Under the pieces are notes generated by a model that ran no database searches, had not been told where the DNA came from, and saw only the letters and a list, made by a program, of their open reading frames with translations. 16,899 nt of DNA from Rickettsiales bacterium (GTDB lineage Bacteria; Pseudomonadota; Alphaproteobacteria; Rickettsiales; UBA998), in assembly GCA_019749855.1 (NCBI GenBank), contig JAIEPI010000026.1, positions 1-16,899 of the forward strand, written 5' to 3'. This document shows, one piece after another, positions 7,399 through 13,746 of the stretch. A program made the translations under genes and the position numbers. Each line of letters starts with the position of its first letter. The stretch's first letter is position 1.

Positions 7399-8652
7399 AT
7401 GAAATTCTCTCTCAAAACCCAGCCCGCACTCAACAAAGAACAACGCTTTGTTGATTATGACTCCTTGTTTGACCACGCTATTTCGCGCCTGAAAGCCGAG
7501 GGGCGCTACCGCGTCTTTAATGATCTGGAGCGCCGCGTGGGTCAATTCCCCCTTGCCTATAGCCATAGCGCCGATGCAGAAGTCGTGATCTGGTGCGCCA
7601 ATGATTATCTCGGCATGGGACAGCATCCGGTGGTTCATCAGGCAATGAACGATGCGCTGGCGCGTTTGGGCGCGGGTGCGGGTGGCACACGGAATATATC
7701 GGGCAATCACCACGCGATGGTGGAGCTGGAGGAAACACTGGCTGACCTGCACGTCAAAGAAAGCGCGCTGGTGTTTACCTCAGGCTATGTCGCCAATGAG
7801 GCGGCACTGTCCACGCTGGGCTCGCTACTGCCCAACGCGATGATCTTTTCTGATGCCTGCAATCACGCCTCGATGATTCACGGTGTGCGTCACAGCGGCG
7901 CTGAGAAATGCATTTTTCGCCACAACGATGTGATGCATCTGCGCGAATTGCTGGAAGCGGCGGATCCGGCACGTCCGAAAATTATTGCCTTTGAATCTGT
8001 CTATTCAATGGATGGGGATATTGGACGTATCTCTGAGTTCTGTGACCTTGCTGAGGAATTCGGCGCCATGACCTATCTCGATGAAGTGCATGCCGTGGGC
8101 ATGTACGGCGTTCGAGGGGCCGGAGTGGCTGAGCGTGATGGCGTCATGCACCGCGTGGATATTATTCAGGGCACGCTCGGCAAAGCCTATGGCGTCATGG
8201 GCGGCTACATCGCCTCACGCGCCTCCATTGTGGACGCCGTGAGAAGCTTTGCCCCAGGATTTATCTTCACTACTTCCCTGCCCCCTGCGCTGACAGCGGG
8301 TGCCACCGCGAGCATTCGCTATTTGATGAACAGCCGCGCAGAGCGTGAGGCACATCAGGCCAAGGCCGCGCAGTTGAAGAAGTTGCTGGCGGAATCTTCG
8401 GTTCCTTACCTGCATACGCAAACGCATATCGTGCCGGTGATGATTGGCGATCCCAACCTTTGCAAGGCCGCCTCCGATTTATTGCTGGATGAATACGGCA
8501 TTTATGTGCAACCGATTAATTATCCCACCGTGCCGCGTGGCACCGAGCGTTTGCGCATTACGCCAACACCGCTGCATAGTGACGCCATGATGACGCATCT
8601 GGTCGCCTCATTGGGTGCAGTGTTTGATAGGCTGAACATTCCACGCGCTTAA
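7399..8652 (+). CDS. hemA: 5-aminolevulinate synthase HemA
   Basis: A PLP-dependent alpha-oxoamine synthase that condenses glycine and succinyl-CoA to 5-aminolevulinate, the first step of the C4 (Shemin) route to heme, typical of Alphaproteobacteria. Counting from the ATG at 7399 (417 residues), the PLP lysine is K262 in GTLGKAYGVMGG, the PLP-ring Asp is D228 in LDEVHAVGMYG, and RNISGNHHAMVELE (about 98-111) and FSDACNHASMIHG (about 150-162) are family hallmarks that separate it from KBL and BioF. An in-frame GTG at 7396 is directly upstream; I prefer the ATG. The ribosome binding site is weak (GATAGAG). It lies 23 bp behind ctaA, so both heme steps are probably on one transcript, ending at the hairpin near 8740. 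Confidence 0.96.
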   Translation: MKFSLKTQPALNKEQRFVDYDSLFDHAISRLKAEGRYRVFNDLERRVGQFPLAYSHSADAEVVIWCANDYLGMGQHPVVHQAMNDALARLGAGAGGTRNISGNHHAMVELEETLADLHVKESALVFTSGYVANEAALSTLGSLLPNAMIFSDACNHASMIHGVRHSGAEKCIFRHNDVMHLRELLEAADPARPKIIAFESVYSMDGDIGRISEFCDLAEEFGAMTYLDEVHAVGMYGVRGAGVAERDGVMHRVDIIQGTLGKAYGVMGGYIASRASIVDAVRSFAPGFIFTTSLPPALTAGATASIRYLMNSRAEREAHQAKAAQLKKLLAESSVPYLHTQTHIVPVMIGDPNLCKAASDLLLDEYGIYVQPINYPTVPRGTERLRITPTPLHSDAMMTHLVASLGAVFDRLNIPRA

Positions 8653-8722
8653 GACCGCTAGCGATGCCGCTTCAAGTATGTCCGTTGTCTCGAAGTTCTC
8701 ACTTCATACGTATCAATGTCAT

Positions 8723-8757
8723 AAAAAAAGGGCCGCTGCAATAGCGACCCTTTTCTG
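8723..8757. terminator. Bidirectional rho-independent terminator between hemA and the H1-like gene
   Basis: AAAAGGGCCGCT (8726-8737) and AGCGACCCTTTT (8743-8754) pair through one C-A mismatch around a 5-nt loop. Transcripts from hemA meet TTTT after the stem; transcripts from the minus-strand H1-like gene meet seven U (bases 8723-8729), the stronger tail. It serves two convergent genes. Confidence 0.85.
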
Positions 8758-8775
8758 ACTAATAAATGAAGTAAA

Positions 8776-9063
8776 TTACTTCTTCTTAGCAACGACTTTT
8801 TTAGGAGCTGCTTTCTTAGGAGCAACTTTCTTAGAAACAGTTGCTTTCTTAGGAGCAACAACTTTCTTAGCAGCTGGCTTTTTAACAGCCGGCTTTTTAG
8901 CAACGGTTTTTTTAGCAGCCACTGGCTTTTTAACAGCCGCTGGTTTTTTCGCTGCCGTTGTCTTTTTTACAGCCGTTGCTTTTTTTGGTGCCGCTTTTTT
9001 CACAGCTGGCTTTTTAGCCGGTGCTGCTTTTTTCGGTGCCGCCTTCTTTACAGTAGCAATCAT
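8776..9063 (-). CDS. Histone H1-like Lys/Ala/Pro-rich DNA-binding protein
   Basis: A 95-residue protein built almost entirely of K, A, P, V and T, with KK pairs every four or five residues (KKAAPKKAAPAKKPAVKK), like the C-terminal tail of eukaryotic histone H1 and the bacterial H1-like/AlgP-type proteins. Such proteins bind DNA without sequence preference and may compact the nucleoid; extreme basicity and disorder are what the sequence shows, DNA binding is inferred. It has a near-perfect ribosome binding site (AGGAGG, about 6 nt from the ATG), suggesting strong expression. It is separated by its own terminators from hemA and from the phasin gene, so it has its own promoter somewhere in 9064-9143. 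The same Lys/Ala style recurs in the tail of the neighbouring phasin. Confidence 0.85.
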   Translation of the reverse strand: MIATVKKAAPKKAAPAKKPAVKKAAPKKATAVKKTTAAKKPAAVKKPVAAKKTVAKKPAVKKPAAKKVVAPKKATVSKKVAPKKAAPKKVVAKKK

Positions 9064-9135
9064 GGAACCCTCCTTCGTTATGATTGTTCACTCATTAAAA
9101 AAAAATGAACGACTGAACACTAGCAATAATGTGTT

Positions 9136-9175
9136 AAAAAAAAGAAAACCCCGCAGATTTCTCCGCGAGGTTTTC
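9136..9175 (-). terminator. Rho-independent terminator of the phasin gene
   Basis: On the minus strand GAAAACCTCGC (bases 9175-9165) pairs with GCGGGGTTTTC (9154-9144) through one G-U wobble, and is followed by a U-rich tract (eight U, bases 9143-9136). It lies about 70 bp beyond the phasin stop and separates that gene from the downstream H1-like gene. Confidence 0.85.
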
Positions 9176-9244
9176 AAAAACGTCACACTTTTTGCTCTAC
9201 ACGTGCGTGAAGAGTCAAAAAAGCTCACAAGATGACAACAGACA

Positions 9245-10162
9245 TTATGCCGCGATAGTACGCGAAAAACGCTCTGTTGTTTCATTGATACGCTCACCGA
9301 TTGGCTCTGCCGCCTGAGCGATATAATCGAACATCATCTCTGACATACGAGCACTTTCGCTGAACAGTGAATCGAGGTTGGTACGCAACATGCGATTCTG
9401 AAGATCAAAAAGATCGTTGATGGTACGGCATGAAAAAATGTCTTTGGAGATGGCAACATTGCTTGAGAACATTTCATTAGCAAAGCTCAATGCCTCTTCA
9501 CGCAGCTTTCGCGTAAGGTTGGCGGCGATGTTTCCACATTCCATGCAGGTTTCCATATTTCCCTGCACCATTGCCACGCTTTCGTTCATAGCGCGTGATG
9601 CCACATCAGCGGAACGTGCCATCTGTTCAGCGCCATCGCGGCTAAACTGAGTGGCCTTGCTTTGCATACGCTGCGCTTCACTGGTGCCACGCTCCATTGC
9701 CTGACGCAGCGCGCCGGTTCCAAAATTCACCACATTTTCCGTATTACGGCGAACAGAGTCATCACTGAAACGACGTGTGGAATTTTTAGTGCTGTAAGAT
9801 GACGACGCCGAGGCTGGGCGCTGAGAAGGTGACGCAGCTTTTTTTGCTTTTGCTGGCTTAGCTGCTTTGACAGGTGCTGAGCTAAAAGATTTTTTCGCCG
9901 CTGATTTTTTAGTGGCCACTTTTTTTGTTGTGGTTTTTTTCGCTAACGTTTTTTTCGCTGCGGGTTTCGCCACTGCCGCTGGTTTTGCTACGGTCGCTGA
10001 TTTTGTGATTGGACGAACGGTGGTTGATTCAACGGCACGCTCCGTAGGTGCTGACGGTGAAACCGAAGCCGTGTTTTCGGATGACGTTGCTGGTGCCGTA
10101 GATGCCAGCGTCAGGCGAGTGGATGGTCCTGCTTTTGACTTAGTGATTTTGGTGGTGGCCAT
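9245..10162 (-). CDS. Phasin with histone-like Lys/Ala-rich N-terminal tail
   Basis: A 305-residue protein in three parts: a Ser/Thr/Ala-rich start (1-50), a histone-like basic segment (about 54-108, e.g. AKKTLAKKTTTKKVATKK), and after a Ser-rich linker an alpha-helical phasin domain (about 145-300; e.g. GTGALRQAMERGTSEAQRMQ, MARSADVASRAMNESVAMVQGN, LQNRMLRTNLDSLFSESARMSEM). Phasins coat polyhydroxyalkanoate granules. Pseudomonas PhaF also joins a phasin to an AlgP/H1-like tail and ties granules to the nucleoid, but there the tail is C-terminal; here it is N-terminal. A Cys pair (METCMECGN) in the phasin part is unusual. The start has AGGAG about 7 nt upstream. Regulatory palindromes lie upstream, and its terminator is at about 9155. 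Confidence 0.85.
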   Translation of the reverse strand: MATTKITKSKAGPSTRLTLASTAPATSSENTASVSPSAPTERAVESTTVRPITKSATVAKPAAVAKPAAKKTLAKKTTTKKVATKKSAAKKSFSSAPVKAAKPAKAKKAASPSQRPASASSSYSTKNSTRRFSDDSVRRNTENVVNFGTGALRQAMERGTSEAQRMQSKATQFSRDGAEQMARSADVASRAMNESVAMVQGNMETCMECGNIAANLTRKLREEALSFANEMFSSNVAISKDIFSCRTINDLFDLQNRMLRTNLDSLFSESARMSEMMFDYIAQAAEPIGERINETTERFSRTIAA

Positions 10163-10203
10163 GATTCGACTCCTAATGGGTTAGCGCCAACTCTCCACTA
10201 TGG

Positions 10204-10220
10204 CTGCGATGGCTTCGCAG
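10204..10220 (-). promoter_or_regulatory. Perfect hairpin in the phasin upstream/leader region
   Basis: CTGCGA and TCGCAG are perfect 6-bp arms around a 5-nt loop, about 42-58 bp upstream of the phasin ATG. There is no U tract, so it is not a terminator. It could be an operator (CTGC ... GCAG ends resemble reported PhaR half-sites, although the spacing is longer) or an mRNA 5' hairpin. Confidence 0.4.
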
Positions 10221-10278
10221 AATGTACCATATGCGAAAGGAGCGGCACGAAAGTTACATACGTAGCGCACGAGGGATA

Positions 10279-10289
10279 TTGCGGCGCAA
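10279..10289. promoter_or_regulatory. Candidate PhaR operator upstream of the phasin gene
   Basis: TTGCGGCGCAA is an 11-bp odd palindrome with a TGC-N3-GCA core, the kind of site reported for the PHA regulator PhaR/AniA of Alphaproteobacteria. It lies 117 bp upstream of a phasin gene, the usual PhaR target. PhaR itself is not in the window; the assignment rests on motif and context. Confidence 0.45.
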
Positions 10290-10409
10290 CATAAACAGTC
10301 ATAAGCGTGTCACTAAGTTTAGTCAAGTAAAGGCCTGATAAGGAAGCAGTGAAAAAAGAAAAAACAAATGCAGAAATGATTATCGATACCTCGGCTGATG
10401 CCGTGCAAA

Positions 10410-10445
10410 AAATCACTTACCCATACGAAATCACTTACCCATACG
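10410..10445. repeat. Exact 18-bp tandem duplication
   Basis: AAATCACTTACCCATACG occurs at 10410-10427 and again at 10428-10445 with no spacer. The second copy covers the last codons and stop of the small lipoprotein gene on the minus strand (RMGK-stop), so the first copy repeats RMGK-stop in frame immediately after it. It looks like a recent slippage event. Confidence 0.95.
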
Positions 10446-10595
10446 AATAAGCGCATTCGGCTCTACTGCGGCAAAGCTCGTATATTTCATTGTCTCCCAA
10501 TTGCCGGCGCTTGGCGAGGAGACATCACCGGTGCCAGCACATGCAGCAGTAGTGAGGCAAAATAACAATACAATATGTTGTAACAGCGTTTTCAT
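10431..10595 (-). CDS. Probable very small lipoprotein, function unknown
   Basis: A 54-residue protein if begun at the ATG at 10595 (MKTLLQHIVLLFCLTTAACAG); the frame is open to another ATG at 10616 that adds seven residues. The N-terminus has a positive charge, a hydrophobic stretch and a lipobox-like TAAC, giving a predicted lipidated Cys near residue 19 and a mature peptide of only about 36 residues ending IRMGK. No clear ribosome binding site precedes 10595. It follows addB on the same strand, where addA would usually be found. It could be a genuine small envelope peptide or a chance frame; the signal-peptide shape is the only support. Confidence 0.4.
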   Translation of the reverse strand: MKTLLQHIVLLFCLTTAACAGTGDVSSPSAGNWETMKYTSFAAVEPNALIRMGK

Positions 10596-10640
10596 GCTGT
10601 TTGTATAAGTGGGCATTCACTCAACCACCATTGCAAATCC

Positions 10641-10657
10641 TGCATAACTCCTATGCA
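10641..10657. repeat. Perfect inverted repeat between addB and the small lipoprotein gene
   Basis: TGCATA and TATGCA are perfect 6-bp arms around a 5-nt loop. No U tract follows on the minus strand, so it is not a good terminator for addB. It may be an operator or an mRNA hairpin upstream of the small lipoprotein gene; nothing in the sequence decides this. Confidence 0.5.
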
Positions 10658-10710
10658 CTTGCCGCTGATTCAGATAGTCAGTGGGTGCATTTTCCTATCG
10701 GACATTTTAT

Positions 10711-13671
10711 TTAACGCCACTCTTCCAAGCGCTCTAAATGCTTATAGTCGTTATATTTAGGTGCCTCATCATTATCCGCTAAGGACATGTAAGGCACCTC
10801 GGCATGGTCGTAATAATGAAGCAGGCGCATCAGCCCCTCATGCGCCTGTGCAATCAGTGTGAGGGTGTCGACATCCTTGCCGCCTGCTGGTAGCAGGGAA
10901 CCTTTCTCTTTATCGGCGGGGACCTTCCAGTAAATCAATGCCGCGACTTTTTTTGTCTCCTGAAGCAGCCAACCCTCCAGCGTGAGTTGCGGTGAATAGC
11001 CATCGGTGACATCCGTGTTTTTTGGAGTGACGCCCGTCTTGAAATCAATAATGTCTGCGCGACCGTCAGGATAATGGTCAATGCGATCGACACGAGCGGT
11101 GAGGATGAATGGCGCGTCCCTGCCCTGCATCTGCCGCTCAAGCGGGACTTCAGACGCAACCGATGCAAGTGCAGGTCGCCGCACCTGCTCTATGGCGATG
11201 ACCTCGGCAACAATACGCTCCAAGCGACGGCGCCAGAACGTTGGAGCTTTGACCTGACCCAGCAAATCGGCAAAGGCTTCTTCCACCATGTTCGATAGTT
11301 CCTGAGGCGCATTGAGCGTTAACTGAGACGGAAAGCGCGTGGCAAAATGCTCCAATGCCTGATGCACCGCATTGCCAAACTCGGCCATGCCTGGCTGTTT
11401 ATCAATGGGCTCAAGCGGCTTGAGCCTAAGAATGGACTGTGCATAAAAAACATAGGGGTCGCGCATTAAACGCTCCACCTGCGAGACCGAATAGCGGCGC
11501 GGGCGGGCGGCTACAGGCGGGCTGGGTTGTGGACGACGAAGAGGCGCTAACGGGGCAACATGACGAAACTCAGCTACCCATGCCTTCCATTGCAACGCCT
11601 GCGCCATGAAGGACTGCTGCACATCATCAGGGAATGTTTTGAGCACGGTTTGTAAACGCAGCACCCAGCGCGACGCCATGTGCGGGGCTCCCGCCACCTT
11701 AGCCGCGCGGGTGAGAATAACCTTCGGCGCTGCACATAATGAGAGAAAATCATGCGCGGCCTGCCCAATCTGACGCTCATAAGGCGGCAGGCCGAGATTC
11801 TCACGCATGGCGCGACTCATCCATGGATCATGCGTGGGGGCGGGCGGCCAGCATTGCTCATTCAACCCGCCAAGAATCACCACATCCGCATGTTGCATGC
11901 GTGCATGTGACGGACTCAGGATAGTGACACGCGGATGCGTCGCCTCAGAGGGCTGATAGATTTCCCTGATGAGTAATTGTGTCATCAGCGCGCCCAGCGC
12001 CTGTGGCTCTATGTGTCCGAGACAGCTGGCATGATCGTAGATATGGGTCAGTTCGCGAGAGAGTAGTTGACCGGACTGGCCGCGCCATAAACGCTCCGCA
12101 CCCACCATGTCGTCCGAAGTCGCCAGCTGCTCCATTGCCTTCAGCACCATGTCGAGTGCTGCACGAAAATCGATCTGTGCCTGCTGATACAACTCCTGCA
12201 CCGGCTGCATGGCCTCGGCAAAAGAGCGTAAACACTCAGCGGCACCCTGACTCACTGTTTCCAGTGTATGGGCACGCTCGGCGCGCTGCGACAGCGTTTC
12301 GCCTGAATCAATGCCACGGAAAAAATGCAGCTCAATCTCGCAAATGCTATGAAATTTTTGTGCGGCACCCACTCCCAAACGACACAGCGGATGCTTGAGT
12401 AGTGCCAGAAAATCAGACGCGGCTTGCGAATCAGCAGCGCGTATCACCAGCAGCATGAAGGCCGCGGTGGGTGTATGCAGCAAAGGCAACCCACCGCCAT
12501 CTTCCACGGCTATCTCATATCGCCGCAGCAGCACGGCCACGCGACGCGCCAATGCGCGATCATGCGTCACCAGCATCGCCTTTGAATTCGGATTCTCCAG
12601 CGACTCTCTGAGGATGAGTGCAATCACCTGTGATTCTTCATCTTCGTCTTCGCATTCCACCAGTGACAGGCCGTCCAGACTTTCCTCTGGAAACTCCATC
12701 TCGCGCCAGCCATGCGATAATTCTGCCGGTATCATCACATGATTCAGCAACGCCATGCGCCCCTGAAGCGCAGCATTGACGGGGAGCGTCGGCATCACGG
12801 CGATTTGATTTATATCACACGAGAGTTTTTCCAATAATTGTGACAAGCCGTAAAACGGGTGCGAGACTGACCGGCGTATGGCATCGGACATGGTGGCATC
12901 CTGCGCAGCACCATCCATCGCTGAGAGAATCACTTGCCCCTGCGGCAGCGACGCAATGACTTTCAGCAAATGCGCAGTCGCCGGAATACTGCCGGTGCTT
13001 CCCGCGGCAATCACCGGAAAATCAGGCGGAGACATCGTCCAGTGATCGGCCAGCTTTCGCATCATGCGAATACGACGCGCGCCCTCATCCATTCGCCCTA
13101 ATTCTTTTAATCGCTCAGGCCAGATATGGGTGATGATGTCTAGAAACGCGAGCGTCTTTTGCCAATGCGCAGCCAGATCGCCCTCGACTAATGTTGAGAG
13201 ATTTTCGCAACGCACTTCTTCGCGGTCGAGATCATCCATCAAATCACCCAGCGCCTGTGCCAGCCCCACGGCTTGTTCCACACTAAGTGGCATCTGCGTT
13301 CGCGCCGCATAGGCCTTCACCAGCTGGGTCAATTCAAAGAGTCTCTGGCGTGACGAGAGTGCGGGTAAAATGTCTGAATTGACATTGCCTCCATCCTCCA
13401 TCACCAGAATCTCAGGCATCAATATCTCAATATCCAACTCACCAAGCGGTTGAATACTCGGCAAAAGCATGGGCCTGCCTGCGGATAGGCGCAAGAGCGT
13501 TTCACGTAGCGAAGTGACCGCGCGTTGCGTGGGCACCAGCACCCATGCCCGCGCCAACTGTTCGGGTTGATGGGCGAATTGTTCCAGCAAATGGGCGGCC
13601 AGCGCATCCACAAGCGGCGTTTGCAGGGGGGCCGCCCAGAGGCGACTGATCGAAAAATGATCCTCTGGCAT
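10711..13671 (-). CDS. addB: Double-strand break repair protein AddB (alphaproteobacterial type)
   Basis: A 986-residue protein. AddB pairs with AddA to form a helicase-nuclease that resects double-strand breaks to load RecA, the RecBCD equivalent. The N-terminus (WVLVPTQRAVTSLRETLLRL) takes the place of a helicase motif I but lacks a GxGKT loop, as expected for this AddB type. The C-terminal PD-(D/E)XK nuclease is visible: GNAVHQALEHF, ARVDRIDHYPDG, then ADIIDFKTG (catalytic D876 and K878) and the downstream QLTLEGWLL. The Cys residues that hold an iron-sulphur cluster in Firmicute AddB are absent at the nuclease entry (YSVSQVERLMRDPYVFYA), normal for the alpha type. Full length. addA, usually directly downstream, is not here. 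It is divergent from the RepA-like ATPase across 75 bp. Confidence 0.93.
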   Translation of the reverse strand: MPEDHFSISRLWAAPLQTPLVDALAAHLLEQFAHQPEQLARAWVLVPTQRAVTSLRETLLRLSAGRPMLLPSIQPLGELDIEILMPEILVMEDGGNVNSDILPALSSRQRLFELTQLVKAYAARTQMPLSVEQAVGLAQALGDLMDDLDREEVRCENLSTLVEGDLAAHWQKTLAFLDIITHIWPERLKELGRMDEGARRIRMMRKLADHWTMSPPDFPVIAAGSTGSIPATAHLLKVIASLPQGQVILSAMDGAAQDATMSDAIRRSVSHPFYGLSQLLEKLSCDINQIAVMPTLPVNAALQGRMALLNHVMIPAELSHGWREMEFPEESLDGLSLVECEDEDEESQVIALILRESLENPNSKAMLVTHDRALARRVAVLLRRYEIAVEDGGGLPLLHTPTAAFMLLVIRAADSQAASDFLALLKHPLCRLGVGAAQKFHSICEIELHFFRGIDSGETLSQRAERAHTLETVSQGAAECLRSFAEAMQPVQELYQQAQIDFRAALDMVLKAMEQLATSDDMVGAERLWRGQSGQLLSRELTHIYDHASCLGHIEPQALGALMTQLLIREIYQPSEATHPRVTILSPSHARMQHADVVILGGLNEQCWPPAPTHDPWMSRAMRENLGLPPYERQIGQAAHDFLSLCAAPKVILTRAAKVAGAPHMASRWVLRLQTVLKTFPDDVQQSFMAQALQWKAWVAEFRHVAPLAPLRRPQPSPPVAARPRRYSVSQVERLMRDPYVFYAQSILRLKPLEPIDKQPGMAEFGNAVHQALEHFATRFPSQLTLNAPQELSNMVEEAFADLLGQVKAPTFWRRRLERIVAEVIAIEQVRRPALASVASEVPLERQMQGRDAPFILTARVDRIDHYPDGRADIIDFKTGVTPKNTDVTDGYSPQLTLEGWLLQETKKVAALIYWKVPADKEKGSLLPAGGKDVDTLTLIAQAHEGLMRLLHYYDHAEVPYMSLADNDEAPKYNDYKHLERLEEWR

Positions 13672-13746
13672 AAACTATTCACCTAATGTTAACCCACTCA
13701 GCGTACATACATATCATAGAGCGTAACTGACTGCTATGGATGACGC

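Larger units (their letters stand above)
10163..10430. other. Phasin upstream region without a supported gene
   Basis: These 268 bases hold the phasin ribosome binding site, the hairpin at 10204-10220 and the TGC-N3-GCA palindrome at 10279-10289. An open minus-strand frame (10198-10416) lacks a recognisable domain or ribosome binding site, and I do not call it. The first copy of an 18-bp tandem repeat falls at 10410-10427. Confidence 0.6.

Noticed and set aside
8658..8903. Long open frame rich in Leu/Arg overlapping the H1-like gene on the same strand
   Set aside because: It is the +1 shadow of the KK-repeat codons. The gene does contain in-frame A-AAA-AAG heptamers (for example in VKK), but a -1 slip there would not enter this frame, so programmed frameshifting is not supported.
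9867..10184. Open plus-strand frame opposite the phasin tail, rich in Phe/Val/Ala
   Set aside because: It is the antisense of Lys/Ala-rich codons (AAA gives TTT), with no independent ribosome binding site or family signature.
10592..10645. Minus-strand 17-codon frame (MQDLQWWLSECPLIQTA) whose stop overlaps the ATG of the small lipoprotein at 10595
   Set aside because: The ATGA overlap is suggestive of a leader peptide, but its AGGAG lies only 2 nt from the ATG, too close to work well, and nothing else supports it.
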